Origin: Paraburkholderia nodosa
GTDB lineage: Bacteria > Pseudomonadota > Gammaproteobacteria > Burkholderiales > Burkholderiaceae
NCBI RefSeq assembly: GCF_001718195.1
Contig: NZ_MCNV01000008.1
Span: 1-64,000, forward strand
Length of the DNA: 64,000 nt
Direction: 5' to 3'
The translations under genes and the position numbers were made by a program. Within the stretch, counting starts at the first letter, position 1, and every line of letters starts with the position of its first letter. This document shows, piece by piece, positions 1-8,443 of the stretch. Under the pieces are notes generated by a model. That model saw only the letters and a list, made by a program, of their open reading frames with translations. It searched no databases and had not been told where the DNA came from.

Positions 1-96
1 TTATCGGCTGTAAATTTTTAAAGATCGATCGCGAAGTTGCCGTTAAAACTGCTCAACTACCGGCTTCTTTCTGCGTTGCTGCGTCAGCAGCAGAGA
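1..96 (-). other. 5' leader of an rRNA operon (16S beyond the left edge)
   Basis: Read on the minus strand, this ends in CTTTAAAAATTTACAGCC (bases 9-26), an AT-rich boxA-like antitermination element that I recognise from leaders just upstream of 16S rRNA in Burkholderia. A strong promoter lies directly upstream (103-131). The RNA would run leftward out of the window, so the rRNA genes themselves are not seen. The assignment rests on recognising the leader plus the promoter. The structural RNA is inferred. Confidence 0.7.
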
Positions 97-102
97 AACG
101 AG

Positions 103-131
103 ATTATGAAGACTGCCCGGCGATCTGTCAA
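103..131 (-). promoter_or_regulatory. rrn P1-type promoter
   Basis: On the minus strand TTGACA (126-131) is followed after exactly 17 bases by CATAAT (103-108). An A-rich stretch just upstream (about 132-145) could act as an UP element. The predicted start is near 96, and the RNA would run into the boxA-containing leader. This is the best sigma70 promoter in the window. Confidence 0.75.
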
Positions 132-502
132 CAGGTTTTTTTACTTCGTTCAACCTGCCGCTCAACTTCGAATCACCCGCAGACCCAGCCACCACAAGGC
201 TTTCGCCCCAGGCTTCCCGTCTCCCCGCGCCTTCATCGAAAGCGCGAAAGACCGGAATTCTAGTCACGCAGATGACATCTTGCAAGCGGTTTTTTGACCG
301 GCTAGTAAAGTCGGGCTGACCACGGCTCGCCTGCTCCATAGAGCAGTCGTCATAGTGCTTCCGGTCGATGCCTTCCGGCTGTGCAGCAACGACGATCCTG
401 CATCGCACCGAGGCCCATTCGGTGCGCTCCTGCTGCCCAAACCGATGGCGCGCACGGAACCGACTAGAATATGGGGTTCTCTGCACCCAAACTCACAGAT
501 TT
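132..502. other. Intergenic region between rrn promoter and DUF2863 gene
   Basis: About 370 bases with no convincing gene. Short open frames on both strands have no recognisable protein content. The region presumably holds the upstream activation region of the rrn promoter on the left. A possible -10 (TAGAAT, 465-470) for the rightward gene lies on the right, but no good -35 is visible for it. Confidence 0.6.
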
Positions 503-1717
503 ATGCGCTCGCGAATCGCCAAACGCCTTCCTCCTGACGCCGACAAACTCGTCGGCCTCTCGCTCGCCCTGTTCGCCTCGGGCAGCCGCACCGAAGACCG
601 CTTCTGGGAGGCAAAGCTCGACACGCTGCTAGCGAAGGTCGTGCGCAACGGCAATCAGACCACACTCGACGCCGCGCTCGATCATCTGCAGCAGAATCAT
701 CCGGACGCCTACGGCGCGCTCGCCGACATGGCGGAGACGCACAGCGAGTCGTTCATCGTCGAACACGACGGCGCGCAATACGAGGCGCTGCTCGTCGCCG
801 CGCCGGTGCTGGCCTGGACGCGCTATGTCATCCCTTCGGGCCCGCTGAAGGCCGACGGCGCCGACGCCCTGCGCACCCATCTGCAGGCCCATGTGCTGGC
901 GAACGGCACGCGCGTGGCGATGGCCCCCTATCTCTATAGCATCGACCAGTTGCCGCGCCACCATGTCGAAACCTGGCGCCTCGCACAACAGCTTGCGCAG
1001 GCGGCATTGAGCGGCGCGCCGGCGAAAATCAGCTCGGGCGAACTGCCGGAAACGTCGCCGATCCTCGCCGATCCGCGTTTCCTGCTCGCCGTCGTCGCTG
1101 CGCCCGTTGGCGCCCCGCTCTTCCGCTGGCAAGAAGAGGAACACGGCTCGCGCATCGAGCGCGGTCAATGCCTGGAACAATGGGCCACCCAGGGCGGCGC
1201 CAACCTTGCCGTCGTCATGCCAGGATGCGAGTTCGAATGCCTGCTGCCGGACGCCTACTACTCTGCCTGCCGTGACGCGGACGAGCGCGTGCGCCCGCAC
1301 ACGATCCGCACCGCCGTGCGCTATCTGCTCGACACGATCGGCGCGGGTGCGCAGGACTTGCGCGCCGTCGTCGCCGGCTTCGGCGAGCGCCGTATCGACG
1401 AATACCGCATCGGCTTCACGAAGCGCGGCAGCAATGACGTACTGTATGGCGTGGTCTGGCCGCTCTATGGCCGCGAGAACGGCGACGCCGACATCGACGA
1501 AGAGCCGACCGAGGAGAGTGTCAGCAGCGGTCCGCTCGAAGAGATCGTTGCGCTGCTGAAGGAATCGGGCATCACCGATATCCGTCGTCACGCTGGCCGC
1601 TTCGAGCCGGAATACTGCGATGACTGCGGCGTGCCGCTCTATGCGGATCCACTCGGCGAGATCGTCCACGCCGAGATGCCAGAAGATGCTGAGCCCGTAC
1701 AGCCACATTTCCACTAG
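503..1717 (+). CDS. DUF2863 family protein
   Basis: A 404-residue cytosolic protein of the DUF2863 family, known mainly from Burkholderiales; its function is unknown. I placed the start at the ATG encoding MRSRIAKRLPPDADKLVG. The 45 codons upstream in the same frame look like non-coding translation. There is no signal peptide or membrane segment. A CDDC-x-V-P-L-Y motif near the C terminus (about residues 373-380) could bind a metal, but this is only a pattern. The gene is monocistronic, ending at a strong terminator 23 bases after the stop. Confidence 0.85.
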   Translation: MRSRIAKRLPPDADKLVGLSLALFASGSRTEDRFWEAKLDTLLAKVVRNGNQTTLDAALDHLQQNHPDAYGALADMAETHSESFIVEHDGAQYEALLVAAPVLAWTRYVIPSGPLKADGADALRTHLQAHVLANGTRVAMAPYLYSIDQLPRHHVETWRLAQQLAQAALSGAPAKISSGELPETSPILADPRFLLAVVAAPVGAPLFRWQEEEHGSRIERGQCLEQWATQGGANLAVVMPGCEFECLLPDAYYSACRDADERVRPHTIRTAVRYLLDTIGAGAQDLRAVVAGFGERRIDEYRIGFTKRGSNDVLYGVVWPLYGRENGDADIDEEPTEESVSSGPLEEIVALLKESGITDIRRHAGRFEPEYCDDCGVPLYADPLGEIVHAEMPEDAEPVQPHFH

Positions 1718-1740
1718 GACAACGCCCAAATTCCTACCCG

Positions 1741-1768
1741 GTCCCGCCTGTGTGCGGGACTTTTTTTT
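1741..1768 (+). terminator. Rho-independent terminator of the DUF2863 gene
   Basis: A perfect 7-bp stem GTCCCGC/GCGGGAC around a six-base loop, followed by eight T residues. Confidence 0.9.
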
Positions 1769-1896
1769 GCCCTATGTCTTATGCCTTTTGGACAGGCCGC
1801 CAGCGCGCAACCTTTTTGTCATCATGGTGCTGCTGGTCTGGTTCACCGCCGAGTAGAAGCGGTGCGCATTTCACAATATTGCGAGAGGCCGTTACG

Positions 1897-1905
1897 AAAG
1901 GAGGG
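1897..1905 (+). promoter_or_regulatory. Ribosome binding site deciding the LuxR-type start
   Basis: AAAGGAGGG lies 7 bases before the ATG at 1913. This selects 1913 over the frame-open upstream codons from 1781. Confidence 0.8.
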
Positions 1906-1912
1906 CATATCC

Positions 1913-2848
1913 ATGCGGTTCGTTGTACTCAATCCGGACGCCGAAAGGCGCGAAGGACTCAAGGCGCTGTTAAGACAAATCGACCGTCGCGCACGCTTCA
2001 ATGATGCGCCGGACTGGCGCAGCGCTGAGCGCGCCTTGCAACGGTTCACCCCCAACCTGATCGTGATCGACTGGCACGACGACATCCGTGCCGGCGAACT
2101 GCGCCACTTTGTCATGCGGCACCGCAGCTTGCCCGTCGCCATACTGGTTGACAGCGCCGAGACGCCCACGACTGTGCGCGCGCTCATCAACGAAGGCGCC
2201 CGCGGCGTCATCCGGCGCACAACGGACTCCGTCCTGATTGTGAAGTTTCTGGAACTCATCATGCTTGGTGGCGATCATCTGCCGGCCGACGTGCTCGGTC
2301 CATGCACGCCATGGCCGCTGCCGCCCCGGCGCGATGCCCAGGCCGCCGCACAGGCCCGCAAGGTACGTCCGAAGGTGGACCTGTCACCACGACAGGAGCA
2401 GATCCTTCGCTGCGTCCATATGGGCAATACGAACAAGATGATCGCGAGAGCGCTCGGCATCAGCGAGGGCACGGTGAAAGTCCATCTGACAAGCATCTTT
2501 CAGCAGCTCGGCGCGCCCAATCGCGCGGCAGCCGTCGCGATCTACAACGGGTTGCTCGCGAACCAGCTGCAGGTGTTGCGCGCAGAATGCGAGCGTGCGG
2601 CGAAGCCCAGGCACGGCGAGCACGGTCCGGTGCCATTGCGCGCACGCGACGCTCTTGCGCATCGCTATCCGTTGCTGTCAGGCGACAGTGCGGCTCCCCT
2701 ACCCATCGCCGCGGAGCCAGTGACGCCCTATGGCGACCTCGCCGCGGCGCAGCAGATGCGCCCCGTCGACGTCGGCGAGGCCAGTGAGAGCACGGAGGAG
2801 GAAGCCCTGGTGCTCGCTCGCGCACACGGCTCGCCTTCCAACGAGTAA
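1913..2848 (+). CDS. LuxR-family response regulator with degenerate receiver
   Basis: A 311-residue two-domain regulator. The N-terminal part (1-120) resembles a response-regulator receiver, with the likely phospho-acceptor Asp53 (VIDWHDD). The usual acidic pair after beta1 reads NPD, and the conserved Lys near the end is Arg (GVIRR), so phosphorylation is doubtful. A LuxR/GerE helix-turn-helix follows at about 155-210 (LSPRQEQILRC, then GISEGTVKVHL). About 100 residues of low-complexity tail follow. The stop lies one base before the next ATG, so it is probably translated together with the CbiM-like gene. I see no sensor kinase nearby. The target is unknown. Confidence 0.85.
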   Translation: MRFVVLNPDAERREGLKALLRQIDRRARFNDAPDWRSAERALQRFTPNLIVIDWHDDIRAGELRHFVMRHRSLPVAILVDSAETPTTVRALINEGARGVIRRTTDSVLIVKFLELIMLGGDHLPADVLGPCTPWPLPPRRDAQAAAQARKVRPKVDLSPRQEQILRCVHMGNTNKMIARALGISEGTVKVHLTSIFQQLGAPNRAAAVAIYNGLLANQLQVLRAECERAAKPRHGEHGPVPLRARDALAHRYPLLSGDSAAPLPIAAEPVTPYGDLAAAQQMRPVDVGEASESTEEEALVLARAHGSPSNE

Positions 2849-2849
2849 T

Positions 2850-3533
2850 ATGAAGCACATGGGGTTCCTATTTACGCCGCTTCCGTTCTGGGTTGCTATC
2901 GGTGCCTGGGTTGTCACCGTGGGGCTGCTCGCGCTCGCGCTATGGAAGAACCCCTTCAAGCGTCTGCAGGACGCCACGCTCCAGCACGTGTGGCTTGCGA
3001 TCGTCGTCGCAATCTCCGTGCTGTGGGCAAGTAATGCGTGGCTCGAAGACGGCACCGTGCTGCACCTGCTCGGCGCCACACTCGTGGTCACGCTATTCGA
3101 CTGGGGGCTCGCGCTCGTCGCCATGGGCGTCGTCGTCGGGCTCGCCGCACTGGTCTTCGACGCCCCCTGGGAAGGCGTCGCCCTCACCTTCCTGATATTC
3201 GGCGCCTTCCCTGTCGCGATTTCGGCGCTACTGCAGCGCGCCTGCACCGCGTGGCTGCCGCGCAACCTCTTCATGTTCATCGTCGGCCAGGGTTTCGTGT
3301 CGCCAGCCATCGCCGTTTCGGCGGCGGCCTATCTCGCGCTCGGCACCCATGTGGCGCTCAACGGCGGATCGGCGATCACCGTGCCCGCAGGCTATGCATT
3401 CAGCGTATTTCTACTCGCTTCGGGCGAAGCCTGGTTCACAGGTATGGCAACGGCGCTGATCGCCGTCTACCGGCCGGCCTGGGTCACCACGTACGACGTG
3501 CGTCGCTATCGCCTGGGCGGCCCGCGAACCTGA
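2850..3533 (+). CDS. CbiM-like integral membrane protein (ECF-type permease family)
   Basis: A 227-residue protein with about six hydrophobic segments. The motif RNLFMFIVGQGF (about 147-158) and overall layout fit the CbiM/NikM-like ECF transporter substrate-binding family (PF01891). True CbiM/NikM begin with Met-His-Ile, which helps bind Co or Ni. Here the N terminus reads MKHMGFLFTPLPFW, so cobalt or nickel transport should not be assumed. No CbiQ/CbiO-type T or A subunits are nearby. A start at the second Met (2859) is equally possible. The stop of the preceding LuxR-type gene ends one base upstream. Confidence 0.7.
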   Translation: MKHMGFLFTPLPFWVAIGAWVVTVGLLALALWKNPFKRLQDATLQHVWLAIVVAISVLWASNAWLEDGTVLHLLGATLVVTLFDWGLALVAMGVVVGLAALVFDAPWEGVALTFLIFGAFPVAISALLQRACTAWLPRNLFMFIVGQGFVSPAIAVSAAAYLALGTHVALNGGSAITVPAGYAFSVFLLASGEAWFTGMATALIAVYRPAWVTTYDVRRYRLGGPRT

Positions 3534-3672
3534 ACGCTGCCTCAGCCGGACGCCCCACCGCCAGCAACGTGGCGACGGCGCGACCGCACGTCGCGCTCGG
3601 CCGCAAGCGCATACGCAGCAGCGCTTGCTGCCGATCCCACTGCTCTGACAGAAGAAAATAATTGTTTCCGGA

Positions 3673-3701
3673 TTGAACTCAAGCTGGCTGGGCTGCATCT
3701 T
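3673..3701 (+). promoter_or_regulatory. Promoter of the secreted tail protein
   Basis: TTGAAC (3673-3678), 17 bases, then CATCTT (3696-3701). The predicted start near 3708 lies past the GTG at 3705, which supports the ATG at 3741 as translation start. Confidence 0.5.
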
Positions 3702-3740
3702 ACGGTGCCTGACGTCTCACCCCTCATCCCTAGCAAGCAG

Positions 3741-4412
3741 ATGGACTGCAACCATGCATCTCGCCGGCTGTTGTTCGTAGCCGGTCAACTGGCGGCGTGC
3801 GCCGCGAGCCTCATGCTCATCGCCGCGCCAGCCGCGCAGGCCGATCAACTCGATCAACACAACGATCTCGTCAAGCAGTTCGTCACCCAGATGCACGCGG
3901 ACCCGTTAGTCGCGGACTGCGCGGCGCACGGCGACTTCGTCGCAAGCACATCGACAGCGCTCGATCACGTCGAGTTTCCGCCCAGTTCGTTCGACAGCGC
4001 GCACGCGAGCGTGACGCCGTGGAACGACTCGTTCGACGAAGGCAAGCAGCGCGTAAAGGTCGATACGATCGTGACAGTCGACGGCATCGGCATTCCCAAA
4101 GAAAGCGGCAACTCGCCCTATGACCTGAAGTTTCGCTGCGGCTATGTCGGGCAGCAGATGCTCGCGTTCAGCTGGAACGATCCGGTCCCGCCGGCGCACG
4201 CACGCAGCGAGCGCGGCACGGCGTCGAGCGGCGCCCATGGAAAGGGCAAGCATTCGACCAGGAAGGCCACTGGCAACGGTTCGAAAAAAGCGCCTGCGAA
4301 CAAGTCGAGCCACAGAACGTCGACGAGCAGCACGAAGTCGTCCAGCAAATCGACGACGACAAAATCCATTGCGAAAAAAGCGACTTCAAAGAAGAAGACG
4401 ACGGCCAACTGA
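3741..4412 (+). CDS. Secreted protein with lysine/serine-rich histone-like tail
   Basis: 223 residues. Residues 1-34 form a Sec signal peptide with cleavage likely after APAAQA. A conserved-looking globular part follows (about 35-160) with two Cys residues (ADCAAHG and FRCGYVG) that could form a disulphide. From about 165 the chain becomes strongly basic and low in complexity (Lys, Ser, Thr), similar to histone H1-like tails. I do not recognise the globular part. Function unknown. A GTG 36 bases upstream is open but lies ahead of the predicted transcript start. Confidence 0.75.
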   Translation: MDCNHASRRLLFVAGQLAACAASLMLIAAPAAQADQLDQHNDLVKQFVTQMHADPLVADCAAHGDFVASTSTALDHVEFPPSSFDSAHASVTPWNDSFDEGKQRVKVDTIVTVDGIGIPKESGNSPYDLKFRCGYVGQQMLAFSWNDPVPPAHARSERGTASSGAHGKGKHSTRKATGNGSKKAPANKSSHRTSTSSTKSSSKSTTTKSIAKKATSKKKTTAN

Positions 4413-4434
4413 ACCCGTCGGTGTTCTCGACGCG

Positions 4435-4470
4435 AAAAAGGGGGAAACGGCCTGGCCGTTTCCCCCTTTT
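4435..4470. terminator. Bidirectional terminator between convergent genes
   Basis: A long inverted repeat AAAAGGGGGAAACGG / CCGTTTCCCCCTTTT. It serves the secreted-protein gene (plus) and the carboxypeptidase (minus). Confidence 0.9.
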
Positions 4471-4498
4471 CTTGATGTCTGCGCGGTGAAGACGCGTG

Positions 4499-5662
4499 TT
4501 ACGCAAACGCCTCCACGTGATGCAGGATGGCCTGCAGCATCGCAGCGCCAAGTGCGGCGCTACGCTCACCGTTCCAACCTACGCGTTCGTCGGGCAGATT
4601 GGCGTTGTCCTTGAACGGCATCTCGAGCGTGAGCGACAGGCAGCCGTAGCGATGGCCGATGTACTTCGACGCGAGTTTGAGCGCATCTTCGCGGTAGCGG
4701 CTCGCCTCGTAGCCGTGCTGATCCTGGAAGTCGGGGCTCGCCACCTTGAACGCCTCGATGAACGCCTTCTGCTCCGCGCGTTGCTGATCGGTAAAGCCAG
4801 GCAGCATTTCCGAGCCCGCCACGAACACATAGGGCAGCGTCTCGTCGCCGTGGATGTCGAAGAAGAGATCGACGCCCGTGGCTTCGATCGCATCGCGCAC
4901 GACCAGCACTTCGGGACTACGCTGCGCGTCCGGCGCCATCCACTCGCGGTTCAGGTTCGCGCCCACGGCGTTGGTACGCAAATTCCCGTGCACGCTGCCG
5001 TCCGGATTCATGTTCGGCACGATATGGAACACGGCGCGGTCGTAAAGCTTGCGCGCGACCGGATCGCCAGCCCAGTCGCCCCAACCGGCGAGCCGCTTGA
5101 CCAACCCTTCGACGAACCACTCGGCCATGCTCTCACCCGGATGCTGGCGCGCGATGATCCAGACCGTCTTCTTGGGCTTGCCGTCGGGCGCGGTGTCGCC
5201 CGGCATGCCAAGCGAGAGCAGCGACATGGGGCGGCCCTCGACGCTCTGGCCGAGTTCCGTCAGTGTGGCGTGTGGCAGTTGCTGAAGCGCGCCGAGGAAC
5301 TCCGAGTGACGCTCTTCGCTATACGGCTCGAAGTACGCGTAGTAGATGCTGTCGAAGTCGGGCGTGTGGTCGATGACGAGTTCCTTCCCGTCATACGAGG
5401 TCGGCACGCGGAACCAGTTCACGCGGTCGTAGCTCGCCGCGGCCTGGTAGTCGCGCCAGCCCTCGGGAAATGCGCAGGCCGACGCGTTCTCGAACGTCAT
5501 CACGCAACGTTCGCCGCGCGCGCCCGAGAGGCGGAAGTAGAACCATTGCGCGAACTCGGACTGGTTATCCGCTCGCACGCGCAGACGGATGTCGTCGGCG
5601 CGCTCGCACGACAGGACCTCGATCGCGCCCGCATCGAAATGGCTGGAGATGGCAATCGTCAT
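4499..5662 (-). CDS. M14-family cytosolic-type zinc carboxypeptidase
   Basis: 387 residues. An N-terminal beta-rich domain (about 1-120) precedes the M14 peptidase domain, as in the cytosolic carboxypeptidase subfamily. Zinc ligands are visible as H-P-G-E (in ARQHPGES) and the His of FDIHGDE. The catalytic Glu is in TLEMPF. GANLNREW is the typical substrate-binding stretch. There is no signal peptide. The start follows AAGGAAAA at good spacing and rejects the longer open frame. The substrate is unknown; eukaryotic relatives remove C-terminal Glu or Tyr. It lies 29 bases downstream of yaaA, probably in one transcript. Confidence 0.88.
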   Translation of the reverse strand: MTIAISSHFDAGAIEVLSCERADDIRLRVRADNQSEFAQWFYFRLSGARGERCVMTFENASACAFPEGWRDYQAAASYDRVNWFRVPTSYDGKELVIDHTPDFDSIYYAYFEPYSEERHSEFLGALQQLPHATLTELGQSVEGRPMSLLSLGMPGDTAPDGKPKKTVWIIARQHPGESMAEWFVEGLVKRLAGWGDWAGDPVARKLYDRAVFHIVPNMNPDGSVHGNLRTNAVGANLNREWMAPDAQRSPEVLVVRDAIEATGVDLFFDIHGDETLPYVFVAGSEMLPGFTDQQRAEQKAFIEAFKVASPDFQDQHGYEASRYREDALKLASKYIGHRYGCLSLTLEMPFKDNANLPDERVGWNGERSAALGAAMLQAILHHVEAFA

Positions 5663-5691
5663 GGTGTTTTCCTTCCCGCTTGCTTGTTCAT

Positions 5692-6486
5692 TTACTCGGC
5701 GATGCGCCGACGAAATACATAGGTCGAATCGTTCGATGCATCCGCATCGAACGCGTAGCCTTCCACATCGAATGCCTTGAGCGCCTCGGGCTCCGCCACG
5801 CGGTTCTCGACGGCATAACGCGCCATCAAGCCGCGCGCACGCTTCGCGTGGAAGCTGATGATCTTGTAGCGCCCACCCTTCCAGTCTTCGAATACCGGCG
5901 TGATCACAGGCGCGGCGAGCTTCTTCGGCTTCACGGCCTTGAAGTACTCGTTCGACGCGCAGTTCACCAGCACGCGCGCACCCTTCGCCGCTTTCGCCTG
6001 GTTGTGCTCGATCTGCGCATTGATCGCGTGCGTGATGCGCTCGCCCCAAAACGCGTAGAGATCCTTGCCGCGCGCATTTTCGAAACGCGTGCCCATTTCC
6101 AGGCGATAAGGCTGCAGCAGGTCGAGCGGACGCAGCAGGCCATACAGTCCGGAGAGCACACGCACATGCTGTTGCGCATAGTCGAGATCCGCCGACGAGA
6201 GCGACTTCGCGTCGAAGCCTTCGTAGACATCGCCGTTGAACGCGAGCACGGCCTGCTTCGCGTTGGTCTGGCTGAACTGCTTCGACCAGTCGGCGTAGCG
6301 CTGGAAATTCAGGCGCGCGAGCGGGTCGGAAATGCTCATGAGCGAACCGATCTGCTGCGGCGAGAGGCGGCGCAAGCCCGCGATCAGCTCGGCTGCGTCG
6401 TCGACGAAATCGGGGATAGTGTGGGCTTCGATGTGCGCCGGCGTGTCATAGTCGAGCGATTTGGCCGGCGACAGAACGATTATCAT
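5692..6486 (-). CDS. yaaA: Peroxide stress protein YaaA (DUF328/UPF0246)
   Basis: 264 residues, the full family length, beginning [14 protein letters not shown] and carrying the family stretches [22 protein letters not shown] and [15 protein letters not shown]. In E. coli YaaA lowers free iron under peroxide stress and binds DNA. Cytosolic. It is the first gene of a leftward pair with the M14 peptidase and is divergent from the PIN-domain gene, with only 64 bases between starts, so promoters must overlap there. Confidence 0.95.
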   Translation of the reverse strand: MIIVLSPAKSLDYDTPAHIEAHTIPDFVDDAAELIAGLRRLSPQQIGSLMSISDPLARLNFQRYADWSKQFSQTNAKQAVLAFNGDVYEGFDAKSLSSADLDYAQQHVRVLSGLYGLLRPLDLLQPYRLEMGTRFENARGKDLYAFWGERITHAINAQIEHNQAKAAKGARVLVNCASNEYFKAVKPKKLAAPVITPVFEDWKGGRYKIISFHAKRARGLMARYAVENRVAEPEALKAFDVEGYAFDADASNDSTYVFRRRIAE

Positions 6487-6550
6487 AGAGGCTTGCAGGC
6501 ACGATGTGCCGATGTTCAAAGGCGAAAGCCCGATTGTAGCGAATTCACGA

Positions 6551-7066
6551 ATGACCGGCCTCACGCCCCCAACCGCAGCATCCCTCTCGCCCGCCGCCGC
6601 TCGCGCGCTCCCCGTGGTTCTCGACTCGAATGTCTGGCTCGATATCCTCGTGTTCGACGACGCGCACACGCGCCCCATTCGCGCGGCGCTCGAGCGCGGC
6701 GCGATCCAGGCGCTGATCGACGCGCGTTGCCAGGCCGAGTTGGCCCACGTGCTCGACTATCCGCAGTTCGCTGGCCGCGGCGTCGCGAAAGCGGACGCGC
6801 TCGCGGCGCTGGCCGGCCTCGTCGAACTGATCGAGCTGCCCGGGCTTGCCGCCGACGCGCGGCCCCTGCCCCAATGCCGCGACCGCGACGACCAGAAGTT
6901 TCTCGAACTGGCGCGCGCAAGCGGCGCACAGTGGCTCGTCTCGAAGGACCGCGCGGTGCTCAAGCTCGCGAAGCGCGTGGCGCGCGACTTTGGCTTTCGC
7001 ATCGCAACGCCCGACGCCTTCGTCGCCGAATGCGTGCAAAGCGCTGCTCAAGCAGCGCAGGCCTGA
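6551..7066 (+). CDS. PIN-domain protein, putative toxin-antitoxin component
   Basis: 171 residues of the PIN family used for putative toxin components (PF13470-like). Acidic residues of the nuclease centre are visible: [12 protein letters not shown] (about 21-32), the [12 protein letters not shown] stretch, and VSKDRAVL. No antitoxin gene is found beside it: yaaA is divergent on the left, and an aminotransferase follows 105 bases on. It may be a solitary PIN RNase rather than a working toxin. The start was chosen at MTGLTPP because the upstream frame overlaps the yaaA start. Confidence 0.8.
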   Translation: MTGLTPPTAASLSPAAARALPVVLDSNVWLDILVFDDAHTRPIRAALERGAIQALIDARCQAELAHVLDYPQFAGRGVAKADALAALAGLVELIELPGLAADARPLPQCRDRDDQKFLELARASGAQWLVSKDRAVLKLAKRVARDFGFRIATPDAFVAECVQSAAQAAQA

Positions 7067-7171
7067 TGCCCCTGCATCACGGCGTGCGCGCCCGGCCTGA
7101 CCACCGCAGCGGTGCCGATTTGCCTACAATCGGACTTTGACCCAACCCAACGCCCGACTCCCGCCCGCGAC

Positions 7172-8362
7172 ATGAACGCACCGCATCCCACGCAGAATTC
7201 GCAGGACACCCTGCTCACGCCCTCTTTTCCGTCGCGTCTGCCGAACGTCGGCACGACGATCTTCACCGTGATGAGCGCGCTCGCCGCCGAAAAGGGCGCG
7301 GTCAACCTGGGCCAGGGCTTTCCCGACTTCGATTGCGACGGGCGCATCGTCGACGCCGTCTCGCACGCCATGCGCGAGGGCCACAACCAGTACCCGCCGA
7401 TGGCAGGCATCGCCGCGCTACGCGAAGCGATCGCGGACAAGATCGAGCACGTGTACGGCCGCCGCTACGACGCCAATAGCGAGATCACGGTGACGGCCGG
7501 CGCCACGCAAGCGCTCCTCACGGCGATTCTCGCGACCGTGCACGCGGGCGACGAAGTGATCGTGGTCGAGCCGACCTACGACAGCTATTTGCCGTCGATC
7601 GAACTGGCGGGCGGCAAGCCCGTGTTCGTGACGCTCGAAGCGCCCGACTACGCGATTGCGTTCGACCGCCTCGCCGCGGCCATCACGCCGAAAACGCGCC
7701 TCATCCTCATCAATACGCCGCACAACCCCACGGGCACAGTGTGGCGCGCCGAGGACATGCAAAAGCTCGAGGAGATCGTGCGCGGCACCAACGTGCTGAT
7801 CCTCTCCGACGAGGTCTACGAGCACATGGTCTACGACGGCCAGCCGCACGAAAGCGTGGCGCGCTATCCGGAGCTGGCCGCGCGCAGCTTCGTCGTGTCG
7901 AGCTTCGGCAAGACCTATCACGTGACGGGCTGGAAGGTGGGCTATGTCGCCGCACCCGCGCCGCTCACGGCCGAGTTCCGCAAGGTGCACCAGTTCAACG
8001 TCTTCACCGTGAACACGCCGATGCAGTTCGGCCTGGCGCAGTATCTGCGTGATCCGAAGCCGTATCTGGAACTGCCCGCGTTCTACCAGAAGAAGCGCGA
8101 CTTCTTCCGCGCCGGACTCGCCAACACGCGCTTCAAGCTGCTGCCGTGCGAAGGCACCTACTTCCAGTGCGTGGACTATTCGGCGATCAGCGATCTGCCC
8201 GAAGCGGAATTCTCGAAGTGGCTCACTGCGGAGATCGGCGTGGCCGCCATTCCGGTGTCGGCGTTCTATCACGAGGCGCACGAATCGGGCGTCGTGCGCT
8301 TTTGCTTCGCCAAGCAGGAAAGCACGCTCGCGACCGCGCTCGAGCGGCTTGCGCGGCTCTGA
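7172..8362 (+). CDS. Methionine aminotransferase (PLP class I/II)
   Basis: 396 residues with the complete fold-type I aminotransferase domain. NLGQGFPDF is near the N terminus, NTPHNPTG in the middle, and the PLP lysine lies in SSFGKTYHVTGWKVG. It most resembles the YbdL/methionine:2-oxoacid aminotransferase group, which converts 4-methylthio-2-oxobutanoate to methionine, though kynurenine aminotransferase-like activity is common in this group. Cytosolic. The start ATGAACGCACCG matches family starts; 20 further open codons upstream are rejected. Confidence 0.88.
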   Translation: MNAPHPTQNSQDTLLTPSFPSRLPNVGTTIFTVMSALAAEKGAVNLGQGFPDFDCDGRIVDAVSHAMREGHNQYPPMAGIAALREAIADKIEHVYGRRYDANSEITVTAGATQALLTAILATVHAGDEVIVVEPTYDSYLPSIELAGGKPVFVTLEAPDYAIAFDRLAAAITPKTRLILINTPHNPTGTVWRAEDMQKLEEIVRGTNVLILSDEVYEHMVYDGQPHESVARYPELAARSFVVSSFGKTYHVTGWKVGYVAAPAPLTAEFRKVHQFNVFTVNTPMQFGLAQYLRDPKPYLELPAFYQKKRDFFRAGLANTRFKLLPCEGTYFQCVDYSAISDLPEAEFSKWLTAEIGVAAIPVSAFYHEAHESGVVRFCFAKQESTLATALERLARL

Positions 8363-8443
8363 TGTCGTGCGCGCGCGATGAATCCACGAACGGCAGTGCG
8401 TTCCCGATCATCGCGCGCAACAACGTGCAAAACGCCGCAACGC

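Noticed and set aside
43..486. 147-codon minus-strand ORF, and an 86-codon plus-strand ORF at 37-297
   Set aside because: They overlap the rrn promoter and leader and show no recognisable protein features. Open frames of this size are common by chance in GC-rich DNA.
4149..4412. Lys/Ser/Thr-rich end of the secreted protein as a tandem repeat or mobile sequence
   Set aside because: The DNA shows no exact repeat unit; it is protein-level low complexity within one reading frame that is open and in phase.
4496..7140. Long plus-strand ORFs (408 and 556 codons) opposite the carboxypeptidase and yaaA
   Set aside because: They are Arg/His-rich antisense frames of clearly recognised genes, with no family resemblance.
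8363..8443. Terminator between the aminotransferase and GST genes
   Set aside because: Only GCGCGC-type self-complementary stretches without a T tract; not enough to call.
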